Source: Mimachlamys varia | Lineage: Eukaryota > Mollusca > Bivalvia > Pectinida > Pectinidae | DNA length: 64,000 nt | NCBI GenBank assembly: GCA_947623455.1 | Contig: OX392533.1 | Coordinates: 31,122,229-31,186,228 of the forward strand | Direction: 5' to 3' | In this document: one piece after another, positions 12,348 to 23,885 of the stretch | Layout of the letters: each line of letters opens with the position of its first letter | Numbering within the stretch: position 1 is the first letter of the stretch | Translations under genes and position numbers: made by a program | The notes under the pieces: model-generated | Databases searched by the model: none | What the model saw: the letters and a program-made list of their open reading frames with translations, nothing else | Told to the model about the DNA's origin: nothing

Positions 12348-13146
12348 ATCATATAAATCACAGGGGCTAGACACGAACCTTTGTCACTATGGAATCACAG
12401 GGGCTAGACACGAACCTTTGTCACTATGAAATCACAGGGGCTAGGCACTATTTCAATTCAATTCAGTTTATTACCAAATGCACATTGCATATAGGAATAC
12501 AAAACTATACATATAGAACAATACATTACAAATATAAAGTAAAATGGCGGAGAACATACATGTATACAACAAATCAAGTCCATACGTTCAAACTTAATAC
12601 TTATAAAGTTAACCAGTGAAAAGATGCGGAAAAAATGTAAAATTGAGGATAAAGATTTCCCTTGCAATAATCCGACTCGTAAGTCGTACATAGAAGATAA
12701 TTTACCATGAAGATTTACATAAGACTAAACATTCTCGTATATAGTTTTTATAACATTAAGTAACAGTCCTCTTACACCAAATTTCCATAACTTACACCAC
12801 AATTTATCATGTGATATACTATCAATGCTTTTCTATAATCTACAAAAACGCAATAAAGTCTTTTGTTACTTTGTAAAGTTTAAGAAATCAAGGGATTAAG
12901 TACAGATATTGCACCCCTTGTACCACCCCCGGGCGTAAAACCGAATTGAGCATCAGTAATTACACTATGAAGTGATTGTCAGATAATTATTTCACTCCAA
13001 TCGACTGTGACCCCTCCCACTACTACATATCTGTGACAACTTTTCACAGATAAGGGGGGGGGGTGTCTCTCAGTCGTACGAAGTGAAATAATCATCTGAA
13101 AATCACTTCATAATGACATAAGTTCGTGTCTAGCCTATGTGATATA
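12348..13146. mobile_element. Terminal-inverted-repeat element enclosing a LINE fragment
   Basis: The left end carries 2.5 direct copies of a roughly 35-bp motif (CACAGGGGCTAGACACGAAC, then CTTTGTCACTAT; 12358-12450). Its inverted form (GTTCGTGTCTAG) lies at 13121-13132. Between about 12965 and 13117 a second inverted pair is present: ATGAAGTGATTGTCAGAT against ATCTGAAAATCACTTCAT. The interior contains a non-LTR reverse-transcriptase remnant. The structure suggests a DNA transposon that captured, or was invaded by, the LINE fragment. Confidence 0.5.
12455..12965 (-). pseudogene. Non-LTR retrotransposon reverse transcriptase fragment
   Basis: The minus strand gives TDAQFGFTPGGGTRGAISVL followed by CVFVDYRKA (where LINEs have a VDYKKAFD-type RT motif), then VSYGNLV, ESDYCKGN and HFFRIFSLVNFISIKFE. 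These match in order the fingers and palm of a LINE reverse transcriptase up to the GVRQG-type motif. Several stops and frameshifts make it a dead remnant. The catalytic YADD region was not found, and the 3' end (12455-12475) reads as an AAACTGAATTGAATTG-type tail. Clade is uncertain (Jockey/CR1/RTE-like). Confidence 0.7.
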
Positions 13147-13267
13147 AATGCCCTCGAGAAATACAAACAGCTGGTTCTTCCCGGAGTCAGTTAAATGTCA
13201 CCGGGCGCGTCAGCTAACCTAGCCACCTTTGGCAAGGTATTTCAGTGAGATAGCACTTAATTCGGCC

Positions 13268-13905
13268 TTCCCCTCCCTGTCACACCTGATTGGGGTTCCG
13301 AACATCAACATATAGACATTTTTGTTATCCGGTGGCAAAGTTGTCAGTCCGGTAAAAAAAATACCCAAACTGCTTACGTACTTTCACTAAGCATGGAACG
13401 GTTAAAACGTACCAATAACGAACATGTATCGCATGGCTACAGGTCAACGAGCCGAATGTCTCCGAATGAGTGACGAACAACAAACGAACATGAACCGGTC
13501 AATCAGGACGCGTACAAGACAAGATGAGTTCTTGGCAAACCGAACGCCTTACGGACATGAACGCGCGCGTGCAGGAATTAAGCAAGAAGGTAAACGCAGA
13601 AGAAAAGGGCACAGAAGAAGCGTCAGTTGATGCTAAAATGCATGCTGTTTCACAAGAAATCGAGGAAATACAAACTCAACATGATGAATATGGTGATGAC
13701 GTGGATGTTGTATGGTGAATCTAACCATGCGTTACATGTTCGTTACCGGTACGCTTCAACCGTTCCATAAACGGTGTAGGTACCTCAGCAGTATGGGATT
13801 TTTTTACCGGACTGACAACTTTGCTATCGAATAACACCGGATAATAAATATACCGATATGTTGATGTTCGGAACCCTAATCAGATCAAGTGGGACAGGGG
13901 CTTAA
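13268..13905. mobile_element. Long-TIR DNA element, about 640 bp
   Basis: Inverted arms of about 150 bp face each other. Left (13268-13430) has GGTTCCGAACATCAACATAT, GCAAAGTTGTCAGTCCGGTA, ATGGAACGGTT and AACGAACATGTA. Right (13730-13905) has the reverse complements in mirrored order. The arms are about 80-85% alike by eye. The roughly 290-bp interior holds a GC-richer stretch with two overlapping plus frames (13424-13630 and 13524-13718). The second reads as a Glu/Lys/Gln-rich, coiled-coil-like peptide of 64 residues. It could be a non-autonomous Mutator-like element carrying a captured fragment; no transposase was seen. Confidence 0.7.
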
Positions 13906-14454
13906 CATTAAAAATGATTCCCTGTTGAAAATGGAACCAGGGTCAGTTTTCAATGTTGGATATGGAACCGGAATAACGTTGAAAACGGACTGACAATCTT
14001 ACATAACTAGCGAGGGCCCCTATATTATAACGGATAACTGGAAAAACTTGTTCGCCAGTTAAACTGTATTTTACCCTATATACATTGAACATTACACTAT
14101 TTTCCTTTTCGAGAAGTCTCCCGTCACCTCATGCTCGACGTTGCTTCACTAGCGATGGGTTGGTTTTAGCTAGATAGTGTTTTCTCCCATTATGGCTGCC
14201 CAAATGTGTTACTTGATTTAGATGAACCATCAACATTTTGACATAATGTGGTTTCTGCGCCTTGTTATGTGACTTGTAGTTTGTTGTATAATTCTTACCG
14301 TTACTATTATATACATGTAGCTACCACATGGGATTGTTGTTACAATGTAGCTATATCAAAGGGGAACTCTCACGTGATATTTGCCTCCCTATGATGTATA
14401 GCTACGTTTGTACATAGCTACTTAAATGTAGCGTTCGATATATACAGGCTATTC
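13906..14454. other. No gene recognised
   Basis: AT-rich DNA. ATGTAGCTA-like motifs recur between 14310 and 14430 without forming a clear array. Confidence 0.35.
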
Positions 14455-14597
14455 AATGGTTTCCCGTTAAATATCAAATATATTTCACGAGTATGGCAGA
14501 TTTTTTTTTACATTTCCACGAGTGCGTAGCAAGAGTGAAAATGTATTAAAAGATTTGCCATATGAGTGATATATTTGATATTTATTGGGAAACCATT
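14455..14597. repeat. Foldback element, arms about 50 bp
   Basis: AATGGTTTCCCGTTAAATAT at the left pairs with ATATTTATTGGGAAACCATT at the right. The complementarity continues inward through ATCAAATATAT and GGCA. The central spacer contains CACGAGTGCGTAG. MITE-like and non-coding. Confidence 0.8.
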
Positions 14598-14599
14598 AA

Positions 14600-15519
14600 A
14601 TTTTCTTTTTATTACTTTTTCGAAATACCCAAAAAGTCTGATTTTATTTTTAAAATTTGCGGTTAAAACTGATCGGGACGGAGTGTCTAAAGCTGATAGA
14701 ATATTAATATGCCACAGGATGAAGTTCTACTTTTGTTCAAATTAAAATCAAAAATACAAAAACATATTAATTAAATTCATTATATATCTATTTATTTCAA
14801 AAATTCTATAAAGGTTTCAAATTTCCTTACTTTATATGATTTTATTCTAGAATAACGAAAAAAAAGTACACAAATAGTGCGCAATGATATCGGACCGAAA
14901 CTTGTATCATCACTAGTGATGATATTTTCTGATATTTCACTGATAAACATATGTAATAAATTTAAAGTCATAGATGCAACGGGGAATCTTAGGATGTGCA
15001 TTGTCACCCTAAAATATAGCTGTCACAGTCGGCTGTCTCAATATCTTTTACACTTCCAATAATACAGCGCTAACGCAGTGGTCTGTAGCGTATGTGGTGC
15101 TCTCTGATAGTACAAAACTACATTGCCTCTTGGAGGTCTATAATAATAGGTTTTTCCCTTGGCCTATATATATTGCTCTCTCTTTTTGAATCTCTCAGAA
15201 ATAACAAAATAACTTTCCAAATCAAATATTATCTCAAGTGACATCGACACCATTGTAACCTTCTTACTTAATAATATGACCACATCAGTATGTAATTCTC
15301 AAGTACAATCTTCCCCATTCGTAGATACGATACGCTTTATTCTGGTTCAGGACTATTTAAAGTCCTCTATACCAGACTCACAATAAATACATAAATAATA
15401 TACATTTAAAATACTTTTTCCGATATACATCTACATTGTTCTCTTTATCCTTATTTTCTTAATTGCTAGTTCTTGATTTTTCCAGTGATTATCTTAGTTG
15501 TATAGTTACATTCCTTTCA
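14600..15519. other. No gene; possible LINE tail near 15335
   Basis: No coding signal. A TTTATTCTGG segment at about 15338-15347, read on the minus strand, resembles LINE 3' tails with AATAAA. Confidence 0.3.
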
Positions 15520-16000
15520 GAATTAAACAAAGCTAAACTATCGCCACGGTTACCTTCACATTAGAACTAAGCAAAACTACAAATATCGTCATGGTTTCCT
15601 TCGCATCTGAACTAAACAAAGCTACAACTATCGTCATGGTTTCCTTCGCATCTGAACTAAACAAAGCTACAACTATCGTCATGGTTACCTTCACATCTGA
15701 ACTTAACAAAACTACAACTATCGCAATGGTTACCTTCACATCTGAACTAAACAAAGCTACAACTATCGTCATGGTTAACTTCACATCTGAACTAAACAAA
15801 GCTACAACTATCGTCATGGTTACCTTGGCATCAAAACGTTTAACTTACAAAACACCATCGCCATGGTTACTTTCACCGCTAAGCTTACCGGAAATACAAC
15901 CATCGCCAGGGTTACTTTCACCTCTGAGCATACTAGAAATACCACCATCGCCAGGGTTACTATTATTATGGTAACTTTCACAGCTGAACTTACCAACTTC
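15520..16000. repeat. 45-bp minisatellite, about 10 copies
   Basis: The unit is AACTATCGTCATGGTTACC, then TTCACATCTGAACTAAACAA, then AGCTAC. Six to seven well-kept copies are followed by about three diverged 45-bp copies to about 16000. The multiple-of-three period keeps ORFs open on both strands (plus 15591-15974; minus 15533-15817). These are by-products, as in the 48-bp array. Confidence 0.9.
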
Positions 16001-16235
16001 ACCTCCACATCTCAACTTTACTTGTTTCCCGTTATCGTCATCATTATATTTTACCATAAGACATCAAAACCTTTAACACAATGTTTAACATCTTACTTCT
16101 TGACATTGTTTCGAATCTAATCGTCATCGTGAAGAATATTCATATCCTCGATTGTCCTCTTAAACTTTTGTCTCAAATTACGATATAACATATACCTGGT
16201 CCCGTTTACATCAACGTTCAAAAGATTTAAGAAAT

Positions 16236-16356
16236 TCCTTACATTGGAAACTTCCATAGGAAAGCTTTACAGAAGGTAAGGGAACATATTAAGTTAAGGA
16301 ACTCTCCTTAACTTCTGTAATGCTTTCTTTTGGAGATTTAAAAGTTAATTAAGGAA
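16236..16356. repeat. Foldback MITE-like element
   Basis: TTCCTTACATTGGAAACTTC at the left is mirrored by GGAGATTTAAAAGTTAATTA and AGGAA at the right, and a second nested pair flanks AAGTTAAGG. It resembles the element at 33785-33922 in both arm sequence and size. Confidence 0.6.
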
Positions 16357-16359
16357 CGC

Positions 16360-18430
16360 TGATTAAACCGGGGCCAGGCCTTTATTAATGCAGCAACATT
16401 TTAAGTGCATATGCAGAAATCTTACTTTGCGACACTCTCTTCACTAGGTGGGCTGGCTGCAACAGGGTTTTAAAACAAATAATCTCCACGTTATTTCATT
16501 ACACAACACTGTTAGTGAGACGGCAGCGCTCCAACCTGTATTGAAAATCAATTAGAACCCCGAGACATGAATTCCTCGTAAAACAGATATATGACAAAAC
16601 AAAAATGCACGTGCAGCAATTCTTCAATGCCATGTTTAATTAATCTAAATTACCACGTTGCTAGCGACACCTTCCCATTGCTACCTCGAAATACGCTAAT
16701 GTTTAATTATTCAGCCAATAAGTCCTACTTTCTGAGACAAGGTGTAATAACTATGCGTGCGCTAAACACACAAATATCTCTTCTTCAAGGCGAAATGACA
16801 TAATACAATCCCAATACTATAATTATCATTGATTGTCGGGACTATTAGGGGGCAACATTCCCGTCCTTTGAGAAAACATTGAATTAAACTATCTTAAAAA
16901 ATAAGAATACCACTTATTTCCGTTTAAATTAGTTTTTCTTTGCGGTTTCCTTAAAAATCAATCAGTTTTGTGATAACTGCAAGGCAACTGGTTCTCAGGA
17001 ATGTGTTTTTTGAAGAGGACCAAAGGGCAAACATGGAGACGGGTTTGCTGAAGAGACATTAGTAACGAGAAGTATAAGAGCGTTTTTTTCGGGCGGTTAC
17101 CCGATCATACATTCTCCACGCGGTTGATGCATTTTACGGAATATTGTCAGCAAAGACGGAACAAATACCAGTATGCGTTACGCTATCGTTGAAAGAGGTT
17201 CTTTGGGAAACATGAATGGAAGTCTATATTGTTATTCTTTCTTTTCTTCTTAGCAAGTTTGCTTAGTTCAGGTTTTCGTATTGTAGTAAAACTAAAGTCA
17301 TATAAAACGGTGCCATTGATATTGAGACTACTTTAGGTTAACAGCAATGTATATTAGACTAATTTCCATCTTAAAAGAAGTGTCTAGCACGAAGGAAAAA
17401 GAGCCCACCTCCATCCCACTCCCGCACATTCTCTACCCTTCTCTCCTTTCCTTAAAAACATATATGTACCCTATCATTATTACATGAATTGTGGATAGGA
17501 CTATTTTAAGTTGTAATAACTTGTCCAATCCGTTTGTATACGGTAGTCTACAAAAATATGATAAAACTAAACGAAGTACTGATTCGCGATCGTAAACTGG
17601 TAATTTGAAACAAGATACTTGATCTATTTCAAAGTAAGGGTAAGTTTTTCAGGGAAGAAATGATATACGTTACACATGCTGCAACTAAATTTGTTTGTTT
17701 GCTAAGAAAAATTAAGGTATTAGAAACAAGGGTTACTAAAGGGGAAACGCCATAGTAAAGAATCCGTAGAAAAGCGAGAACGTGGTGTACTTGTCACAGC
17801 AGATTACTTTTAGTGTCTTTCTTAATTGTTCAAATTCCCTTTACAGGAAACACAGAGGAAACCCCCGATTCTACAGGTGCCCACATATGTTACTTCACTG
17901 TACACGATATCATGCAGTAACAAACTGCTGTCCTTTCCTGTCTCCAATCCTGCGGGGATTGCAATAGAGATAACGAATAAAACTTGTTTCTCTGCACCTT
18001 AAAAGGAAAAACTAAAACCAGACAACAATTATTCTGCAGAGAACCCATAATTAACATCATACAAAAGGTAAATTCTTCTGAAAATTACCGAACATGCAGG
18101 AGAGTCACAATCTGATTTGGTGTTGAGGAAAATGACAAAAACGTGTATTTTCGTGTTAAAGCACCATCACAATGCTACAGACATTTTTATCGAATGACCT
18201 GTCAGAATCGTCAGAGTCGGGTCGAGCAGTAAACTGTCTACCGCACGGTGTTGCCTAATGCTACCGCGACAGGAGACTTTTAAAGATAACTCAATGTGTT
18301 TACGAGGTATTGGCGCTGGGAGCTCTATCGAACTCACGCTTTATCGGCGTAAAACTCCAGATAACAAAATATGTAGTGTATGTATATTGGTTATCCATAA
18401 AAAAATATCGAAATACGCAGTGACCTGTTA
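16360..18430. other. No gene recognised
   Basis: Only short scattered ORFs (for example 16591-16803 and 17782-17967) without domains or splice context. No tandem or inverted repeat stands out. Confidence 0.4.
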
Positions 18431-18433
18431 CGT

Positions 18434-18533
18434 TGGGTATTACAATCGGGAACCGTCGGCACTTTCCGTAAACGAGAAATATGTATTTTCTCGTTTACGG
18501 AAAGTGCCGACGGTTCCCGATTGTGGGTATTAC
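18434..18533. repeat. Perfect 37-bp palindrome flanked by 10-bp direct repeats
   Basis: The arm 18443-18479 (CAATCGGGAACCGTCGGC, then ACTTTCCGTAAACGAGAAA) is repeated without mismatch as its reverse complement at 18487-18523, with a 7-nt loop. TGGGTATTAC lies on both sides (18434-18443 and 18524-18533), like a target-site duplication. The absence of any arm divergence implies a recent origin or a sequencing or assembly artefact. Confidence 0.95.
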
Positions 18534-18534
18534 T

Positions 18535-19207
18535 GAAAGAAGAACAGAAAAGAAATCAAACGAAGCAAATTTAGAGAAACGAACCGAAGTGATCCCTCGG
18601 TAAAATCATTTCCATTTGTTACGCTGGTTAATTCTGTCTCTATTTATAGTTGTTTATCTATATTTTTTTCAATATAATAAATCATTACCAGGGACGCGTA
18701 GCTTTCCATATTACGAAGTGATTTCCCTCCATTGATGAAGAGTATTTCTTAAAGTAGAAACGAAAAAAACCGAAACGAAATGAAGTCACTTTCGTTTCGT
18801 TTATATTCACAATTTTAATCAAATAATTTTCTTTTGACGTTGTCCTGACATTTAAAAGGTACATATCTCTTTTTCTGATCAAAACATTTGCGTTGGCGAT
18901 TTTTAATCTTGAGATAAATAATGGAAACATTAGAATGCAAATACCAAAATTATTACACAAAGAAAAAAAACCATATTTCTTCTTTGAATTAGAAATAACT
19001 CAATGGGTTCGTCGTCTTCAATTTGTATGTGGTTGATTGGTCTGTTAAAGTTAGAAATGATGCTACAGTATCCATTGGAAAATAAGATTTATTGTATCAG
19101 TTGCCATTACGGTATTTAGAAGAAGCACAATCTGTAGAACAAACGAAACGCACCCATCTACAGAACACATGTTCAATCGTTGCAGATTAGCTGGTGCATT
19201 TCGTTGG
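18535..19207. other. No gene recognised
   Basis: AT-rich, with only a 91-codon minus-strand ORF (18685-18960) that shows no recognisable domain. Confidence 0.35.
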
Positions 19208-19278
19208 TATCTTCACTGACATAGAAGTTGGTAACTTCACTGACATAGAAGTTGGTAACTTCACTGACATAGAAGAAA
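19208..19278. repeat. 24-bp tandem repeat x 3
   Basis: Three copies of CTTCACTGACATAGAAGTTG plus GTAA, the last one truncated. The surrounding frame shows FTDIEVGN repeats only because of the 24-bp period. Confidence 0.85.
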
Positions 19279-19416
19279 AACATTTCATAACATTGCTTTT
19301 CCACAAAGTTTCATTTTCCATCCCCCTGTACGAAAGCTATTTCCGGTTTGATGAAATAGTTCAGCCTATACTAGAACACCCTTTTTCTCTAGCCACTAAC
19401 CCCCAAGACAAACTTC

Positions 19417-19672
19417 ATGGCCCCGTATTCACGAAACCGTTTTCATGTTCAAGCATGGATTTTGTGCTCATGATTTATTTGTTTTTTGTTTGTCTTAAAT
19501 TTATAACAAAAGCTTATTTTGTTTATGACCCGGGAAAATTGAAGAGACTTACGGTAGAAAACTGTCTTTAGTGTTTTTATTAGACTGTTTCACCGTTTGA
19601 GCGACAAGAGAGCTAGTTTTAGCACAGACTCTATGCTTGAGCATGAAAACGGTTTCATGAATACGGGCCATT
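19417..19672. mobile_element. MITE with about 40-bp terminal inverted repeats
   Basis: The left end ATGGCCCCGTATTCACGAAA, then CCGTTTTCATG and TCAAGCAT, is matched inverted at the right by ATGCTTGAGCATGAAAACGG, then TTTCATGAATACGGGCC. The interior is AT-rich and has no transposase. It is non-autonomous. Confidence 0.85.
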
Positions 19673-20231
19673 GGCAATTTCGTGAAACTACACTTTAAGC
19701 TTTAAATATAAAAGTGTATAACTGTGAACCACGGATGTAACAGGTATCGCATGCGTTGATGAACCTATTTCCTATAAGACGACATGACCTGTACGGATCA
19801 ATACTGAACTAACAGTCACTTCCCGTTTCTATTTGTGTTCGGGTAAGACAATTATCCCATGTCAGATGCTTTCCTCAATCTTCCTCCATAAAGAGGAGTC
19901 CGTAATAACTACTAAAGGTCAAGACAATCATATTTGTCACCATGTGACGTCAGTCGCCGTGGATGACTGTTTGACCCAGCTGTGACAATAAGTCTTGTGT
20001 GGGTGGTTTAAAAGATGTATGACTATATAATTGGCATTGATACAGTGTTAACTACAGACTCCCGTTGTTGGTGTTTGTTAAAAAAGAGACAGGTACTGGT
20101 CTACTGGTATGAATGTTATATGCAAGAGTTTTTATGTGCGTGGCGCGTTAAGCTCGAATCGCCTTCAGGAATCACCTTCACTAGTATGCTTGAATCACTT
20201 TCATACGCCAGCATAAAAAAAGCAGGTGCAT

Positions 20232-20412
20232 TACGCATCTGACCCTTCTGCTTCTACATTAGTTTAGAAATTTTGGATTCCAATCTTTTGGCCCCTAGCA
20301 TTACTGAAGAGTCCAAGGAGGACGAAACAGCTATATGAGTTTAATTCATTTTTTCGGTATACTCTATCTTTTACTAAATTTAAATGTGCAACATGTGTGT
20401 GTGTTACGTCAT
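20232..20412 (+). repeat. Hammerhead-bearing dispersed repeat, copy A
   Basis: It shares with the copies at 40.2, 57.5 and 58.9 kb the ordered landmarks CTGACCCTTCTGCTTCT, TTAGTTTAGAAATTTT, GGCCCCTAGCA, GAGGACGAAACAGCT, TTTAATTCATTTTTTCGG and GTTACGTCAT. The 5' end is shorter than in the other copies. Confidence 0.85.
20298..20341 (+). ncRNA. Degenerate hammerhead ribozyme motif (copy A)
   Basis: The core CTGAAGA (20304-20310) is intact. Stem II GTCC/GGAC (20311-20314, 20320-20323) and GAAA (20324-20327) are also intact. The stem III/cleavage strand is altered (CTATA instead of CTGTA), and three bases of the stem I 3' strand are missing. Probably inactive. Confidence 0.7.
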
Positions 20413-20459
20413 GCTTAAAACACTCGCACGTACACGTACCTATGTAAAAAGGACAAAAA

Positions 20460-20542
20460 ATACACACCACGACCAGGATCCGTATCATGGATCCTCTGAA
20501 CGTTAGCCGGACACTCTACCAACCGAGCCACGTGTACTTAGT
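20460..20542 (-). mobile_element. tRNA-derived SINE head or tRNA pseudogene
   Basis: On the minus strand the stretch has an A-box-like GTGGCTCGGTTGGTAGAGTG and, about 35 nt on, a weak B-box-like GGATCCTGGTCG. A proper cloverleaf with a closed acceptor stem could not be drawn, so this is not called as a functional tRNA. Confidence 0.4.
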
Positions 20543-20544
20543 CG

Positions 20545-22064
20545 CCGAATAGTGACCTTGTTCAGTCCACAACACTTTAATATGTTGAGTCGCCATCACA
20601 TGTGAGACTCCGTGCTTCGTCTTCAGGGAAAACTCGATTCACAAAAATATGTACGCGTACATCGCACTCTTGTGTATAAATGAGTTATCTTTACTAGAAT
20701 TAGGGACTGAAGTACGTGTGGAAGTACTTTAACGTAATGTTTTATTTAGATGCACTCCAGTGTAAAATATGAGTCATTTTCATGTGTATGGTTCAGTTAT
20801 TTTATATATTTCTTTCAAAGTGTATTATATCCACTGAAACGTAATTTTTTCATAAGTATTCAGAGCGCAAATTACATTTGACCAAAATTGGGCAATCCCT
20901 ATTCTGAATGTCATCATTGAGTCTGTTAGTATTAGGGAAATCGATACAGATAATCATGAATGGCCGCCGGGTGAACGTGACACGAGTAGGAAATGTTAGA
21001 GGAGAGGAATAACAAAGCCGATGGCATCTTTAACTTATTGGCTTGTTTACATTCAACTTTTTAAATGGAGACAACTATATAAAATCTTTAAACAACAACA
21101 ATGATAATATGTTACACATACATGCGTTTTTTAAGATTTTGGGATGACACAGTTGGTCATTAAAATGGAGTTTCTAGTAAAATAATATAATACGCGGAGT
21201 TCCGATTGGAAAGACGTTTATCCAAGATCAGCATTCGATAATTCCATCGCAATAAGTCATTACGAAAACAAATTAAAAAAGATATAAAAAAATGAACGAA
21301 AACAAAAAATAAAAACCGTTTAAATCCTCTTATCTTACATAAAAGTAAGTTATCACATACATGTAAAAGGGAACACAAAAGGAGAAGGAGAAATCAGCAA
21401 TGCTTCAGTTTGGAAGAAAACATAAACTTCTGAGTAAGATTGACTTATAACATGATATACTCTGGGGTATATGGTTTTTGTTTCCAGCTCCGTTCATACC
21501 AAAATAGCTATAGCTTGTACAGATACAGTAGCATGACCGCTTAAATCACAGATCTAATATCGCAGACCACACAAAGATCGAATATACGACGTGAAATGTA
21601 AACTTGATTACAGATTCGACTGAATGCCGGCGTCAATTGAGTTTGTCCGATGTTTTTATGTGCTTTCTCTGGATGCTATTTCAACATTAAACAGAGGAAA
21701 ATCGGCTTTAATGCTCCGCAAAAAGTTTATCACTTGAATTAAAAAGTCAGCCCAGTCATGTATAGGGTTAGGGAAGCTAGCTGACGTTTTAGTAATGAAC
21801 GATCCCCAGAGGCAGGTCAACATCCACAACGTCTGTCTGCAGAAGCCACAGAGCGCCAAATTTACAGCTGTTTGTAAAGAAACGGCCTCTCAGTACTCGT
21901 TCGGCCGTTCTAGCGTATTAGGCAGTCGTCGCGTGCCGACGTATATTGAACATGATTCAGTAAATGTTGTTTAATGTGTCAGTAAACAAGCCAATCCGGG
22001 GCATAATAGTACATTTTTTCATATTATTTTTATGGAAAACAACCCTATATGTCATATAGGTCAT
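20545..22064. other. No gene recognised
   Basis: Short ORFs only. No repeat structure strong enough to name. Confidence 0.4.
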
Positions 22065-22690
22065 TAGACACACAACAAAATATGTCAAGGTCGCGTCCAA
22101 TGACATTTTCAATGTCATAATTTACGATGGAGTTTAGTATGAGGGTAATGGATTCGAAAGCGTTGAGTTCATAACTGAAGTTAGGGTCAACATCACAAAT
22201 GACGTCGAAGTCAAGGTCATGTTAAGGAGTGTTAAGTGTCCGCCTCACAAATTCGAAAGCGTCAAGGTCATGAGTAACGACAATATCAAGGTCATGACTC
22301 CCAATATTGTTTGTCATGGCAAACGTGAGCGTTAAATAAACGACTAAGGAATTCAAATGTGTCAATATCACTTATAACAAAGGTGTCACGGTCACGACAC
22401 GAACGACAATGTCAAGGTCAGGACTGACGACAATGTCAAAGTAACGAGTAATATTTATGTCAAGGACACGACTGATGACAGTGAAAAGGTTACATGTACA
22501 AGAGACAACAGTGTCGGACACATTCGACAACATTGTCAAGGTCACAAATGACGACAGTGTCAAGGTCTCGACAAGTCAAAGTTGCAACTAATGAGCGATC
22601 AAGGTCAGGAATGAGTTAAAAATTGGAACTGACATCAAAAGTTACAAATGACAAATTCATCAAGGTCACAGTGTCTTGTTTACGATAGTT
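22065..22690. repeat. Degenerate repeat rich in TCAAGGTCA
   Basis: Diverged units of the form GACGACAATGTCAAGGTCA, followed by a few variable bases, recur irregularly. Exact TCAAGGTCA occurs at 22211, 22262, 22286, 22412, 22536, 22599 and 22660, with near-matches between. This nonamer is the extended half-site bound by monomeric nuclear receptors of the ERR/SF-1 type. Here it probably reflects repeat structure first, and receptor binding is unproven. Confidence 0.6.
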
Positions 22691-22694
22691 TCAA

Positions 22695-23719
22695 GACCAT
22701 GGCTATAGCAATCCATCTTCCATTGAGAGGATTATGATAATAAAATGTGAACAACTTCAACTTAATAAAATCGATTATCGATTGACAGTGTACAAATTCA
22801 TGGCAGTTGTGTAAGGTACTAAGGATAGGAGCGTTCCAAATTCTAATAACGATTTCTTAAAAAAGGAAACAACGCTCTTGAAACTAACATAGTTCTAAAA
22901 TTTGCGTGTAGCACCGTCAGAATGCAGGTACATGTACAACGCAACAGTTTCCTATGGTTGCGTAACTAGCTCTGAAGCCTTACTTGGCAGCAGGTTATGA
23001 ATTATTCAGTGTTGGATTGGATGGCGTGATACTCCGGGTTATTAACCTTTTAAAACTGACGTGGAGGGGTTACTTCTAAAACATTCTTGTGGAGATATTT
23101 ATTGATTTCTTACTCTAACAGTATTATGAATACAAATATTTATGAATTATGAATCCGAGTTCACTGCAAACTCTTGTGAATTTTTTTTCTGTCCTTAGTT
23201 TCATATAATCGCACTCTTTCTACTGGCTTCATTATCGCCTCATTTCTGCCGTTCAGTGCCAGGACAAACATGGAAGAGATTAATCATTAATTTACGATAA
23301 AACACACTTAAACCTTTTTTATTTTCTAAATGTCATTTAATGATTCCATATTTTGGCATAAAGCACGTGCGCGCGCGCGAGGTGTCATCCTGTAAATGTC
23401 TTAATCCTTCTGCAGCCCAAGAGGCACGGAATACGTGCAGAATATTTAATATGGTTAATGAATAATCATTTGGTTATGAATAATCATTTGGTTATGAAAT
23501 ATGTAAAGAAAAACGCATGGAGATTGCTGTGAGATTATCAGACGTCATACTTTTCTTTCGATCTTAAGTTTTTCTAAATATTGGTTCGACATTGCGACTT
23601 ACACACATGTTTATTGTTTATACGATTCAGAATCGACGATGGTTTCGACGAGAGTGCAGAACTCTCATGAAGAAATGGGATAAATGTTTAAAACATAAAG
23701 ATGAAAAAGAGACATCAAT
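22695..23719. other. No gene recognised
   Basis: AT-rich. A GTGCGCGCGCGCGA run lies near 23368-23381 and a short direct repeat (AATAATCATTTGGTTATGA) near 23460-23500. Confidence 0.35.
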
Positions 23720-23885
23720 TTGGTTTGGTTTGATTTATTTTGTTTTTCGTGCTGTTAATAGCCGGAGTACCTGGAGAAAAAACACCGACTTACGGTCAGT
23801 ACCGGGCAACTGCTTGACATGGGATTCGAACTGGCAACCCAGGGTTGAAGGGTTAGTGATAGAGACGTCAGTTCACACGGAATAA
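23720..23885 (-). mobile_element. V-SINE-like fragment
   Basis: The plus-strand text GAGTACCTGGAGAAAAAACA, CGACTTACGGTCAGTACC and GGGATTCGAACTGGCAACCC parallels the element at 45515-45750. The minus strand carries the B-box-like GGTTGCCAGTTCGAATCCC. The 5' tRNA head is not clearly complete. Confidence 0.6.

Noticed and set aside
15591..15974. 127-aa ORF with MVSFASELNKATTI repeats
   Set aside because: It is a by-product of a 45-bp tandem repeat, with both strands open and no splice context.
20460..20542. Functional tRNA gene
   Set aside because: The A box is good but the B box is weak and no acceptor stem closes. Same verdict for 43630-43740, 44955-45030 and 53412-53470.
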